Part shown: positions 22,440 through 33,920 of the stretch, in pieces
Layout of the letters: each line of letters starts with the position of its first letter
Numbering within the stretch: position 1 is the stretch's first letter
Assembly (NCBI RefSeq): GCF_914767665.1
Contig: NC_059501.1
Coordinates: 40,152,501-40,216,500, forward strand
Reading direction: 5' to 3'
DNA from: Harmonia axyridis
Lineage: Eukaryota > Arthropoda > Insecta > Coleoptera > Coccinellidae
DNA: 64,000 nt
The notes under the pieces: generated by a model
What the model saw: the letters and a program-made list of their open reading frames with translations, nothing else
The model's database searches: none
Told to the model about the DNA's origin: nothing
Translations under genes and position numbers: made by a program

Positions 22440-23477
22440 TTTGATAAATAAGATCGAACCCCATATAAAGCCGAAACCATCAGTATTATCCTCTCGATTA
22501 TGGAGTCAACGTGGCTTTTCCAGCTCAAATTTGTATCCAACATCAGACCCAAGTACCTCGCCTCACAGACTTCTTGAAGTTCAATATTATTTATGCTTAA
22601 CTTTTTTGTTCTTTTGCTTGAATACCATATACTTAGTTTTATTCATATTAATTTTCAATTAATTGTTCCAAAGCCAATGTAAATACCGTTGTAGATCTTC
22701 ATTAATTTGTTCATTCAATTCTTCTATGTTATTACCTGTATATATCAAGACAGTGTCGTCTGCAAAAACGAAATACCTGGCCCGCATGTTTGACTTGCTC
22801 AAGTTAACCACGTATAATGAATAAAGAAGGGGACTCAAAACCGACCCTTGGGGAATACCAAACGAACTGGAAGTCCAGTCGCTTTTGCTATCATCTATAC
22901 ACACATATTGACGGCGATCGGTTAAATAGGACTTAATCAACTTATTTATTTTTCCTCTGAATCCCATTCGTTGGAGCTTATTAAGAAGAATATCTCTGCT
23001 AACCACGTCAAAAGCCTTTCTCAAGTCGACCAGTATAGCCACGGTTATCTTGCCATTGTCTAGAGCTGACGAAATTTCATTAATCAAATCAACTGTCGCA
23101 CTGAGGGTATTACTGTTTTTTGTAAATCCATACTGGTATTGATCGACCACAACATACTTTTCAATGAAAGATTACATTCTATTTTTTATGGCCGTTTCAC
23201 AAACTTTAGAGAACGTACTGATAACGGATATGGGTCTGTAATTATTTAAGTCATCAGTTTTTCCGGATTTATGTATGGGTGTTATTATACTGATCTTCAA
23301 TTCGCTGAAAGAATTGCAATAACTAGCTTTGTTAAAATTGGCAATAAGTCATCCTTTAAATTCAATATATCTCTGACAGATATTTTATCGTGACTAGGTG
23401 CAGAATTCTTTTTCAAATTGGGTAAAATATCATTGATTTCCTTCTCGGTTACTGGAGTGAGAACAAATGAATTCAAA
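22440..23477 (-). pseudogene. Reverse transcriptase of the second LINE
   Basis: The minus strand reads VDQYQYGFTKNSNTLSATVD, AILVDLRKAFDVVSRDIL (first D), FGIPQGSVLSPLLYSLYVV and YFVFADDTVLIYTG (catalytic ADD), then continues with KINMNKTKYMVF towards 22440. The 5' part (23150-23477) carries the NYRPISVISTF-like lead-in with stops. Its 3' end lies next to the piggyBac fragment near 22385. Confidence 0.8.
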
Positions 23478-24891
23478 TTATCGATCTCTTTTCAAGGATC
23501 TGATTTTATTGTTTATATCGTTCTTTAAGCTCTTAAATTGTTTTTCTAAATGAGGATGCTTAGACTTTTTTCTATATAATTTATCACGTTTCTTAAAGAA
23601 TTCGATTAATTCATTGTTTACCCACATATTATTAGAATGACATTTAATTTTCCTCGTACATTCACACTCTCTCCTGCACTCAGTTATCAAATCAATTAGT
23701 TTTGCAAATGTATCAATATTGTACTGTTGTGATTTTTCTTTGAATAATGCCTTAAATTTTATGTAATCAACTGTTCTCTTTTCAAAAACGTTTTTTGGCC
23801 GGTATATTTTAAAACATTCGTTGATATTAAATGTTAAGTATTTGTGATCAGAACGTGAATTGCTCTGAACCTCGACTGAGTCTAATAAAACAGTGTTTTG
23901 ATCTAAAATAACATGGTCCAATAGAGTTTTTGAGTGTGATGTTATCCGAGTTGCCATTGCTTCAGAAATTACATTACCAATACGAAAGTTATTCAATTTT
24001 AATACATCGAGATATTTTTTGCACACCTGCGAACTAGGATTCAATAAGTCAACATTAATATCACCCACCATAACATGCTTTTTCTGGTACTTTACCATTA
24101 TGTCCTCCAAATACTCCAGAAAGTCACTGTCACTATAAGATGGAGGTTTATACAGTGTGTTCACCCACTTCCACACACAGCCAGCTGATGTCTTCATTTA
24201 ACTCTGATTTTTCTATCATAGAGAAATTAATATGGTCTCTAACAAATATTGATGCACCTCCCCCTATTTTGTTTCTACAAGTATGAACTCCTTTGAACCC
24301 TTCCAGTTGGTAGAAAGACGTCTCGGTTTCATTCAGCCAGGTTTCAACTAAGGGCCCCCGCAGACTGCAGACTTTTTATCGGCCGATAGTTTGGTCGGGT
24401 TGGGCTGAAAGTGCGCACACCGAGCCAACTAAACAGTTTGATTGGTGAACAGGGCGCAGACTATCCAACAGCCGGCTGACTATTCTCGAACTTTCTACAA
24501 TCAACAATTGTGATTTTGGCGACGCCATATTCAAAATACACGCACACGACGCCAAATCACAGAGCGAACTGAACTATCGGCCGACTAAACAATCGTCATG
24601 TATGCGCAGGCGTGTATGTACCAATACTGATTAAACAGTCGGCCGATAGTTGGCTGACAGATTAGTTTGAATGTAATCGGGTAGCCCATCAAACTTTTTT
24701 ATCGGCCGATACTGAATCGCTGTAGTGTGCGCATATGCATTCCTCTCCATACTGATTAAGAAGCCGACCAAACTATCGGCCGATAAAAAGTCTGCAGTCT
24801 GCGGGAGCCCTGAGACTAAAATATCGCAATAATAGCACTTCACAAAGCAAGTTATTTCGTCGCATTTATTCCTCACGCTTTGAGAGTTCAT
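23478..24891 (-). pseudogene. Endonuclease of the second LINE, split by a MITE
   Basis: The N-terminal piece (24811-24891) reads MNSQSVRNKCDEITCF and CDILVS; after the 459-bp MITE it resumes with ETWLNETETSFYQLEGFKGV and GGGASIFVRDH. Further on are KHVMVGDINVDLL (catalytic D, N), TLLDHVIL and SRSDHKYLTF (D, H). A frame break lies near 24190. With ORF1 to the right and the reverse transcriptase to the left, the element is almost full length. Confidence 0.8.
24352..24810. mobile_element. 459-bp Harbinger-like MITE
   Basis: Inverted ends of about 48 bp start GGGCCCCCGCAGACTGCAGA and GGGCTCCCGCAGACTGCAGA, with one mismatch. Flanking triplets are TAA (24349-24351) and TGA (24811-24813), one base different, consistent with a 3-bp TWA duplication. 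The palindrome ATCGGCCGAT recurs several times inside. There is no coding capacity. It interrupts the LINE endonuclease between ILVS and ETW. Confidence 0.75.
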
Positions 24892-24929
24892 ATATATAAC
24901 TTTTAGTTTAGGGTTCTTTATTAGTTTTC

Positions 24930-25749
24930 CAGATCATTTGAATCTAGAACCAGTAGTATTTTAGAGTTATCATCCTTTCGAAGGAAAATATTACCTTCCT
25001 TAATCCACAGATATTTATATCCGTTCTGGTATTTGAAATCACGAGATTCCTTGTAAAGTTGTCGATTGCCTTAGTCAAATCATGGTTCAGGAATATTTTT
25101 TCATCTGATTTGTATCCTAGAGCTTTTGCCGTAAGTTAGATTTTATTACAGCTTTTAATCATATTTATCTTATCTGACTTGTTTTTCATACTAATTCGGA
25201 CCGGTACCGCTTTTCCAGTAGTCTTTCCAACTCTATAGGCGCTCAGAACTTTTCTCTGAATTTCCACCTCTAATTTTGTTACCAGGTTCTCGACGATATC
25301 TTTTCATCGTTCTCCTTGGGTACGCCGTGAACTATGAGAGTATTCTCTAAATCTCTTTGTTCTCGTTCATTGAGTATCTTCTTTATTTCAGCCACTTCTA
25401 ACTGAAGAGATTCATTAATTTCGATTTGTTCGTTGTACTTTATGAAGAGTGCATTGTATTTCTTGTCCATATCATCTAACTTGGACATTACATCAGCCAA
25501 CGTCTAGTCTTTACTTTGACCTGTACCTTGTGTTGTTGTCTTATTTTTGTTCGTTTTAGCTGTTTTGTTCGGTTGCTGCTGAATGCATGGATCACAAAAA
25601 CATTTCTCGGTAGACTTACTTATTCGTACGTAGCTCCTCTGCGACATATTTATACAAAGACGATGCCTCCAAGTATCGCATCCATCACAAAATACTGTTT
25701 CGTCTTCATCAGCCACTCCTTTCCGACAATTTTTGCACAATTCAGCCAT
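24930..25749 (-). pseudogene. LINE ORF1 with PHD-like zinc finger
   Basis: From MAELCKNCRKG (25749) a PHD-type finger follows (C-x2-C, FCDGCDTWRHRLC, FCDPC), then a K/T/Q-rich linker, a coiled coil (MSKLDDMDKKYNALF ... LQLEVAEIKKIL), and a C-terminal domain with VHGVPKE and FLNHDLTKAIDN-like sequence reaching about 24930. This is the layout of CR1-group ORF1, an RNA-binding chaperone. A TAG after TGQSKD (25501-25506) and a frameshift near 25280 disable it. Confidence 0.75.
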
Positions 25750-25769
25750 GCTGGCAACACTGTAACACC

Positions 25770-26640
25770 TTGCAGCCTGAGATATCGCAACAATAAATTT
25801 CGATTTAGTTATTATTCACAAATATTCACGAAATTTTTCAACTTGTGCATATGTACTAATCACTTATAGTCACCTTAGTTGTTTTTATAATATAATTTTC
25901 TGAATATTAAGCACTGAAATCCTCAATTTTATGAGGAGCTAATTGCGCACGTCTGCTTGCGTTAGAATCGAACATTGAATCGTTAATACAACAAATCCAA
26001 GATCCATCTCATAAAGCCAAAATCAAGATCAATTTATCATTATTATTATTTGATAGGGGTGTAGGTATATGGCCACATTGAAATCTGTGCGTATTTTTTG
26101 GTGATTGAGGATATATTTTCATATTTATAAGGGCGCATGCAACCTCCCCCCCCCCTTTTCAATAGCTTTCACAAGTGTAGATTCCATGTTGGGCAGGTGA
26201 CTAGGAACGGGAGTATTAAAGTTTTTTCTACTTCTTATATCCTTTATTCCTGTGCTGGTGTTTGGTTGAATGCTTCTATTTCTCGATATATACATTACAC
26301 TTCAATAATACAAATAACTTGAGAAAAATCTACTAAAATAGAATGCATACATGCACAACCAGAAATCCGTTCAAAAATAAGATAAAGTCACCATTAAAAC
26401 ACGATTCCACTTTATTAGCAATATGAAATAGTATGAAAAACTACAAAAAAAAATATATATTTTTTTAAATTATAGATGAGTTTTTCCAAAGAGGAGAGCT
26501 GCACAGAGTTCTAACTGAGGGATTGTCTTCGTATTTCTAACGGTGCAACTTTCGATTTTGATGTACTATTCGTACTATTTTTCCACTGGTGTCCATCGTT
26601 TCGGTGTACACTGCTGCGCTATATGCCTTTAGGGATGCAT
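25770..26640. other. Unassigned spacer between LINE and BEL remnant
   Basis: The first part is probably LINE 5' untranslated region. A run of ten C lies near 26145. No gene, TIR or RNA was recognised. Confidence 0.4.
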
Positions 26641-26648
26641 CTGAGAAT

Positions 26649-27466
26649 TCATGTAATTCTAAATGCTCCTAGCGGTTTAGATGAATCCAACGTTTCACTT
26701 GAATTTCTCCTAGTTTTGGAAGATCGATTTTGAAGTTTTTCCAAGCGTTTCTTATTTGCTCCGGTAGTGATACGTCCCATGAGGTGTTGTTCTTCCATAT
26801 TTGTTGCATAAGCATTTTCGACAGAATTATGACTGGTGATAATAATCCTAGTGGGTCGAAAATTGTGGCAATTTCTGATAGCATCTTTCTTTTTGTTAGT
26901 CGACATTCGGAGTTCTGAATTATTTGTCATTTGCTTTCCATATATGATTTGTAATCTTTTTCATCCATTGCGCTGATTTCGATTTCAAGTGAGGTGATGT
27001 AATACCATCTTGTTTCCATAGATTGTATGTAGTTTGATCTTCAGGAGTTCCATGTTCTCTGATTTTTCCAGCAAGCCTTCAATTTTTGCTAGCTCCCTCA
27101 TGAATATTTCGATGCTTGAAATTTTTTGTTTGATATTTGGGCAATTGGTGTTCATCTTTTTCTTTTCTTCTGCATTTTCTTGTTTGTATTCGAGTTTTTT
27201 CTGTATTTTTGTGAGTTAGGCCAATGCTTCGTTGTATATCTTTTCTGCTTGCCTGTATATGTCTTTGGTGAAGTATTCATCAGTTTCTGGTATTTATTGT
27301 TCCAAATTCTTGTGCGATTCATTGAAGTAATTCCATTCTTCTTTCAGTATTTCCATTTTTATTTGGTAGTATTCTGTGTTCTTTCTTTCTTGTTCCTTAT
27401 TCAAGTAGAAAAGTATTCTTTCGATGGCTTCAGCCGTCCCGATCTGCTCTGCGACGAGGTTTTCCA
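26649..27466 (-). pseudogene. BEL/Pao retrotransposon remnant: gag N-terminus joined to pol
   Basis: From an ATG at about 27466 (MENLVAEQIGTAEAI) the minus strand gives a helical gag N-terminus (LKEEWNYFNESHKNLEQ, then PETDEYFTKDIYRQAEKIYN) typical of the DUF1759 lead-in of BEL/Pao. After stops and about 100 bp, 26930-26669 reads EIATIFDPLGLLSPVIILSK and MQQIWKNNTSWD, the Pao pol segment after the reverse transcriptase. Gag C-terminus, protease and reverse transcriptase are absent, so a large deletion joins gag to pol. Confidence 0.75.
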
Positions 27467-27790
27467 TTTCAAATTATGTACTTGGGTCTAGTTATATGAA
27501 GTTTGTTTTATACGGTTAAAGGATCAGTTCGACAAACTGAACAACCAGGCTCAGAAGTTCAAGGGTAGTCCACAGCTTGTCAACAAGGTTAAAGGATCGG
27601 TTCGAAAGAATGATGGAATGGGAAATGATGTGATAGGAAAGATAATTCATTACTGGTGATTGTTGGTTGTGGGGTGCAGTGTTTGACGTTTCAAAGTACC
27701 TGGTAGTTGTTGCCATCATAAATCCAATGACTATTAGTTCTGGGGTCCAGTGGTTGTATTTCCAAAGTCCCTGGTAGTTTTCTTGTTAGA

Positions 27791-28100
27791 CTCGAAGGAC
27801 CAATGTTGGGTTTGCGTCACAACTTTACATTGGGTTCTAAGATAATGGATTCTCAAGGACTCAAGGGTTGTGACTAAAAGGCAGATCATGTATTAATGCA
27901 CTTTATTTATAAAACTAACAAGTATTTATAACATCATTCTAGTGACCAACGTAAATATGATGACAATCGATTTATGAAGGCAATTTTAATTCTACAGTTC
28001 ACCGGGAATATGAAGCTAGGTATTTCTCTGGTCAACGTACTTCGAAACCGAAATGGATTTGCTGATTTTTTAAACAATTTGAAGACACACATCCTTCAAT
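27791..28100 (-). other. Probable 5' LTR end and primer-binding region of the BEL element
   Basis: On the minus strand an LTR-like end in CCCAACA (27804-27810) is followed by TTGGTCCTTCGAG, the leader I know from insect BEL elements. The AT-rich sequence to the right contains AATAAA (near 27905). The outer LTR boundary was not found, and no second LTR was seen. Confidence 0.45.
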
Positions 28101-28156
28101 CTACTTTTGATTAAGAAATATGAAATACCTTCTGAAATTATTTTGTGTGACTATTA

Positions 28157-28435
28157 TTAGAAAATTATAATATGATTAAAGATTTTATGTACGTTTCGTA
28201 CAAAAGTATAATTTATATTTTCATGATTTTGTTCTTTTTCGATTAAATTTTTTTCGATGATTCGACTCAACTCCAGTAGTTTATTTTCTGCGTAATTAAC
28301 AGATAATCCTTCATATTTGGAACTTGTCAAGATGCATAAATTATCAAACCAGAGTTCAAATTGTACTTTTGTTTTTATATCGAAAACTGAGGCAAATTCT
28401 TCCTCCAATATATTTTTAACGTTTTTGTTATTCAC
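28157..28435 (-). pseudogene. Unidentified open frame next to an interspersed repeat
   Basis: About 90 codons (VKNILEEEFASVFDIKTK, NKLLELSRIIEKNLI) are open but match no family I recognise. The right end enters an interspersed repeat of about 85 bp (28426-28512) that is also found at 32783-32876. It may be a TE fragment. Confidence 0.3.
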
Positions 28436-28610
28436 AGGATTTGTTTTGATGATTAATGTAGCATCAAATTTTCATCATGCGCACATCACAAAGCTATATG
28501 GGTCATAATACTGTATGAATGACTTCTATAAACAATACTGTCATAAGTATTATTGATATTATAACTTGAAGTTGGTTGGGAAAAAGGTCAATCATGGATC
28601 TGTTGCCGAC

Positions 28611-28638
28611 GTTTCGACTTTTATAAAGTCATCCTCAG
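28611..28638 (-). ncRNA. Hammerhead-like ribozyme core (Penelope end)
   Basis: The minus strand reads CTGAGGA, a 6-bp stem GACTTT/AAAGTC with loop ATA, then GAAAC. This is the conserved hammerhead core CUGANGA - stem II - GAAA. It lies in sequence similar to the end of the Penelope element at 51326, and hammerheads are known in Penelope terminal repeats. Helices I and III were not verified, so activity is unknown. Confidence 0.5.
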
Positions 28639-28929
28639 GGCACTACAATAGGGATTGTGATTATCGTACAAGATTGATAACAGAACAAATAATAAAATAT
28701 ATAGTAAAAATAACAATAGGGTCAAAAATACATGAACTGTAAATAGGTTAATTTTTACAAAAATATTATATGAACAAAATTATTATAAAACAAATTATGT
28801 AGAGAACAACAGAGTACTTACACGAAAAACAGGTTCCATGTCGAAAAAAAATGTATTTTGACTTTTACATATACTCTGATTCCCCAATATAAATGAAAAT
28901 GTTCATATCATTAGGACCGGAGAAGATCA

Positions 28930-29580
28930 ATGGCTTTTCATTGAAAGATAAACAAGTGGCATTTATTTCTGTCATACTGTCTTGAACCAGCAATCAATGT
29001 AACATCCCCTAGTAATCTTATCAGCGTGCCTATTTCACTTGCTTTTTTGTTCTTTATAACTTCCAAAACTTCATCGATAAAAGGTATGTACATTGCTCTT
29101 TTGGCTGCATCTGTCCACTTCTGCCGGTGGTCAGTTACCACCCTATTAAAAATCGTCTCTATATTACTTTAAGTCTTGAAATTATTCAACCACCCCAAGA
29201 TGGCAGTAATATCATGTCTAGAAGAAATGAAATCTGACACTGGGTGGGTATACATTTTTCGTTGAATCTAATTGAATGACTAAAGGATATAGCAAAATAT
29301 GTTTTTGTCCGGATTGCAATTAGGCTGTGGAACCAAAGTTCCGGTTGCTTCAAAAAAATCTGAGATTTTTTTATTTTTGCTTTCATTTGAACTCAATTTC
29401 AACATTTCGATCTACTCTTTGCTATGAATGTATGCTGATGAATGTTCGCCAATTTGTTGAATGTAATTAGAATTCTTTCTTTTCATCAATTGTAGATCAA
29501 TGAGATCATCTTCATCTCTATCGAGACGTTTAAGATTTTCCAACCTTATATTTTTGAATGTCTGTCGAGATTTCATTTTT
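28930..29580 (-). pseudogene. Decayed coding stretch of unknown family
   Basis: Consecutive minus-strand pieces (MKSRQTFKNIRLENLKRLD, ISDFFEATGTLVPQPNCN, KRAMYIPFIDEVLEVIKNKK, IGTLIRLLGDVTLIAG) have amino-acid-like composition and one direction but several stops. I do not recognise the family. Confidence 0.3.
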
Positions 29581-29763
29581 TGTAATTAGTTTCTCGTAAA
29601 CGTTTACAGAATAAGCTGACATAATTTATATTGAAGGACTTCCTCTTCAACCAAAACAAAATTTTCTTTATCCTCTCTTTTCGGTTGACGACTCTTTAAT
29701 TTCCAATTGTATCCTAAAACAAAAAAAAAAAAAGCAGAAAGGAGTACTAAATATTAGTTTTCA

Positions 29764-30555
29764 TTATATCGATTTGAAGTTAACTACCCATTCTAAAAAA
29801 GAATCTGAAACTGAATGTATAGCTTGGAAACCATCATGAAATTTATAAATCGGACAATCATTCACCAAGTGGTCAATGGTCTCTTCTACACCACACTCAC
29901 ATAGTGGGCTATCAATAGAATGCCATTTGAAGAGGGTACAATTACAACGACCATGACCAGTTCTAAGTCGATTCAAAATAGACCAAATTTTCCTAGGAAG
30001 ACTGAAACCTAGAACTTTTTCTGAAGAATCAACGACAAGACTTTTGTTGAAGACGTTAGAAGTCCATCCCGAACGCCAAATTTCCTTGTCGTCCAAAGAC
30101 CTGTTATTTTCTATTAAAGAATTGAAGATATATCGAAGTTCCAGCCAATTTTCTACTGAACCTGAAAATTGGGGTAACACAAGTGCTGGCAATTTAGCCA
30201 ATTGTTTATCTGAATATGCTGATGATATACTTTCATCATTGCTTGGCATTCTAGTATTACCGACATTGTTGACACTCTCATTGGTGTCTTCTTCAAATTG
30301 TATTATTATGGATTTGACAAATGAAAGTAAATCAAAAAAATTGTTTTCGAAAAGTTCGCGCTCGTCTTGTTCGCGTGAAATAGCCTCAACATCCTGTGCT
30401 TCGTCTACTTGTAAATGATATTCAATTAGGTCTTGATATTTTGGAAACTCGCAATATGTGTTTTCTAGCATGCTTAACCTCGCCTTGAGCTGTTCAACTA
30501 TTTTGACATCGAGACTATCCAATTGAATTTTATCAATAAAATTGAATTGAAACAT
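29764..30555 (-). CDS. Chimeric ORF: BEL/Pao Gag fused to a LINE C-terminal zinc domain
   Basis: This uninterrupted 263-codon frame begins (MFQFNFIDKIQLD) with the helical gag N-terminus of BEL/Pao and reaches LPALVLPQFSGSVENWLELR, the DUF1759 signature. Shortly after NRSLDDKEIW it changes to a LINE-type tail: LNRLRTGHGRCN, then SPLCECGVEETIDHLVNDCP, the cysteine-histidine motif found after the reverse transcriptase in several LINE groups. The two parts come from unrelated elements, so a 5'-truncated LINE probably landed in frame within gag. No stop or frameshift breaks the fusion. Confidence 0.75.
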   Translation of the reverse strand: MFQFNFIDKIQLDSLDVKIVEQLKARLSMLENTYCEFPKYQDLIEYHLQVDEAQDVEAISREQDERELFENNFFDLLSFVKSIIIQFEEDTNESVNNVGNTRMPSNDESISSAYSDKQLAKLPALVLPQFSGSVENWLELRYIFNSLIENNRSLDDKEIWRSGWTSNVFNKSLVVDSSEKVLGFSLPRKIWSILNRLRTGHGRCNCTLFKWHSIDSPLCECGVEETIDHLVNDCPIYKFHDGFQAIHSVSDSFLEWVVNFKSI

Positions 30556-30599
30556 AATTCATTAATAGACGTCATTTTCACAATGAATAAGAATAGAAG

Positions 30600-31140
30600 T
30601 ACCTACCAGGCAATAATCGAAATGAATAAGCGATGAATAGAAAGGAAATAATTCGTAATAGGCAATATTAATTTACGTGAGGCAATTAATTGAAATAAAT
30701 TCGTAAAAAAAGGCTTAGATTGGAAAGGACTCACTCTGTACTTTCTCGAAAGGGCGTCGTGACTTGACTTGGATGGCTGCAGGAATGGCGTCGTGACTTG
30801 ACTTGGATGACTGCAGGAATGGCGTCGTGACTTGACTTTTGTAGATCGTCGGCTTATTGAATCCGGTAGAAGGTCCAATTTTATGGTATAACTTGCACTG
30901 GTTTAATTGAAAACTTGATTTAAGTGGACTGTATATTAGAAGCTTACATGGAAATTGTAACAGACGATACAAAACTTGTAAGAAAATGGCCGTATCGGCG
31001 TAACGTCCGATCTTGAAGCTCGAATCCATTTCCGCTGCGTCGGCGTCGCCGCATCGGTCGTTCTCGTCCCTCGCGCATAGGCTAGGTTCCACTTCTTTCT
31101 AGTCACTGCTCCCTCTGGTGGCGGACAATATAGTTCGCTG
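30600..31140. repeat. 5' region of the BEL copy with a 34-bp tandem repeat
   Basis: The unit GGCGTCGTGACTTGACTTGG (34 bp in all) is repeated 2.5 times at 30753-30838. A CG-rich segment follows at 31010-31090. By position this is the leader or LTR of the BEL element whose gag starts at 30555, but LTR ends were not identified. Confidence 0.5.
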
Positions 31141-31334
31141 AGTGCGTTACCAACTATATACTTTAAACAAAAGGCCCTTATCGTTACGATTCCTTAAATC
31201 ACATTTTATTGCGAATATTTTGCAATTCAAATGACCACAGTAGTCATATTGTCAAAAATTTGCGATTTTTCGTGAACCGTATTTTTTAACGTTTATTGTA
31301 TAAGTATTATTTACAAACTGAAATATTTTTTATT

Positions 31335-31525
31335 TCAAAACGAAAACATATATTCTCTCGTTGAGGATATTATTCTCTTCGTCGTATATATCTGCCCACT
31401 CTTGAACAGTCATAAGAAACTCTTCCTCAGGTATATCACAAAAGAATTTCTTTTTTAATTTTGGGTCTCCCTCGGATTTGGTACTTTCTTTTTCCAGGTT
31501 TTTTTTGGTAGTTGGTACTACTGAT
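31335..31525 (-). pseudogene. Short coding tail of unknown gene
   Basis: About 55 codons end in TAA near 31340 and read KFFCDIPEEEFLMTVQEWAD then NNILNERIYVFVLK, with an AATAAA-like signal just after the stop. It could be the last exon of a host gene or of a TE; no partner exon was found. Confidence 0.3.
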
Positions 31526-31559
31526 TGGTAATACTCGTGAATGTTTATGTAAATATTTT

Positions 31560-32285
31560 ATGTAATTCGTCGAATATTTATTGCAAATGTAACCGGAAAA
31601 TCAATTTAGTCATTCGTGAATTTCGTACTTTCCGTTGATGTTCTTTCTTTGCAGATTTCTTTTGAGCAATATCGCAATATGTGCAATATCTGCTTGAAGC
31701 AATGATGTTAAAATAAAATTTTATAGTATTTGAATTACGTTTCAAAATTCTATGGATATTTTTCCTATAATAATAATCATTTTCTCTATAGAATTTTATG
31801 GCTGCATTAATGCCCAACTATCAATATTCAAGGCTACTGCATCTTCGAAGGACAATTTCAAGCTGGTGAAATATATTCTGCCAATGCTCTCTTGCCAACT
31901 ACAATTCTTTCGGATTTCATTAGTTCCTTATCAATATGTCTCACGAACGAATAGAATTACCGAGTCAGGAATTACTTGACGGTAACCTGAAAATAGTATT
32001 GGCATAATATAAAAATCGGTAATCTCATAAAATCCCATTTTGAATAACATTCGGTTCCTGGTATTACTTCAATGGATTCACATTGTTCCAACTAATAACT
32101 TACAATTTCGATATGAAGGTATCCAATTTCACTTCATTCAATCAGAATCCTTGTATTCCTTATAGAACATGGAACACTACTGATTTTCAATATTGTATAT
32201 ACTATTGTTCTACGTAATGATATCTGAATAATTCTGAAACATACATTTTGATTACTGCAAGTAAAATAGATAATGAAGAATCAAC
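31560..32285. other. Unassigned AT-rich stretch
   Basis: Open frames at 31578-31979 lack recognisable motifs and overlap on both strands. Nothing else is seen. Confidence 0.4.
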
Positions 32286-32796
32286 TTATAAAGCTAGCAT
32301 TCTTTTCTGTGATCCTACATTTCTATCTGATACTTCATCATCATTGGTATTAGCAAAATCAATTTCACTTTTGTCTGCGTCAACATTTTCTTCACTCTCA
32401 CCATCTTTCATAATAATGTAATTATGCAGAACGCATGCAGCAAATATGATATCACAACCTGTTTCTGGATTCCCTATATCCAAATATTCCAATTTCCTAA
32501 ATTTGCCTTCAAGTCGCACAAAAGCCCTTTCTATCACTGCTCTAGCAGTACTATGCCTTATGTTATAATTCGTTTGAATTATTAGTAAATGGAGTCATAA
32601 CATTCATCGTTAAGGCATATGCAGAATATGTAAGAATATGCAAGTTCGGTGCCATGTGCTGAATATGATTAAAAATAGGACTATTCCGAAAAACACGGGC
32701 ATCATGAACTCGTCCAGAAACCCCAATGTATACATCCAAGAATTTCATGCTTGAATCACATATTCCTAAACTGTCATTCAAAGGATTTTTTTTTGT
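32286..32796 (-). pseudogene. PIF/Harbinger transposase, C-terminal part
   Basis: The minus strand reads GICDSSMKFLDVYIGVSGRV and HDARVFRNSPIF (second catalytic D), then, in a shifted frame, RAVIERAFVRLEGKFRKLEY (catalytic E) and IFAACVLHNYIIM. The N-terminal part with the first D is at 35213-35545. The 2.4 kb between them is foreign coding sequence. Confidence 0.8.
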
Positions 32797-32859
32797 TGAT
32801 TAATGTAGCTAAAATATTCATCATATGCATACAACACAAAGCTATATGGGTCATACTGT

Positions 32860-33879
32860 TCATCAATAAGTTTTGAAAAAAATATTTTATTTCCAAATTC
32901 CTTCAAGTCAGAGCTATAAAAAAGTTGACCCAGAAATATGTTTTCAAGATGAGATCTGAACTGTGGTGGAATACAAGGGAGAGAAAAATAAACGGCACCG
33001 ATCCTGAGTGTGATCCTAAGGGGTTACCACTCTCATATTCATCAAAGTATATAAAAAGGGGTAATACCATGTCGACTTCTTTCAAGCTACTTGATATCTT
33101 AATTTTCCAAAAATATGTTTCCATGATATTATGAATGTTTGTTTTTTTTTAATTTCATCAATAAACCTTTCAATTTCAGTTATAACTGATGGTAATTCGA
33201 AAAACTTTTGCAATACTTTTCCCATTGGTATGAACTGTGCAGTGTAAGATTTTGTACGTTAATCTGTGAATATTCCCCTGAATTCTGAAAAATATTTAGG
33301 CAGAAGATCTGATTGTTCTTGATCTATTTTGTCATGTACTATAGCAGCAAGTTCTCTTTCGAACATTTCTATTGGGTTTTTTAGTAAGATATTAAAGGCA
33401 TCAACAATGGTTTGAACATTTTTTCTATTCAATGATGAATCTGAACAAAATTTGGAAACCAAATCACCAGCATTAGTTTTAAGAAGTTTTTGGAAGTCAT
33501 CAAGTTTTTCTTGGGCAGTAACACTGTTTTCACATGATTGAAGACTGCCAATATCACTAGTTCTAGTTTCAGGGTATTTATGATGAATATCAACTGTTTC
33601 AGAAGAAGGTGTCTCAATTTCTTCTATTGAGGGCAACAGAGTAGTGTTTGGGATATTTTTTTCATCATTGAAGATATGAGTCCTTGAATGTTTTCTGAAT
33701 GAATTTAAATTTGTGAAAATTCTACAGCATTCTGGCTCTGAGCATATGAATCTTGATACATTACATGAATTGTGCAAATGTTTGAAGTGAGACATCAGCG
33801 ATTTTAGGTCATAATAACTGTTGGAACAGAATGAGCAGCAAGGCATTTTTCTAATTGAACGTTTACTCCTACTACTCAT
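32860..33879 (-). pseudogene. C2H2 zinc-finger protein of a TE-associated, uncharacterised family
   Basis: A 206-codon frame starts MSSRSKRSIRKMPCCSFCSN and has two C2H2 fingers (CSFCSNSYYDLKSLMSHFKHLH and CSEPECCRIFTNLNSFRKHSRTH in outline), then a helical segment (QKLLKTNAGDLVSKFC). After a stop at 33259 the frame resumes as GKVLQKFFELPSVITEI and then FIYFDEYESGNPLGSHSG and NIFLGQLFYSSDLKEFG. That last motif is one I know from many arthropod and fish proteins of unknown function that lie in repeats. Several frame breaks make it a pseudogene. Confidence 0.55.
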
Positions 33880-33920
33880 TCAGGTGGAATTTGATGTCAC
33901 TAATTACAGCAGAAGTACTG

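Noticed and set aside
30044..30418. 124-codon plus-strand frame
   Set aside because: It is antisense to the BEL-LINE chimeric ORF, which shows recognisable motifs.
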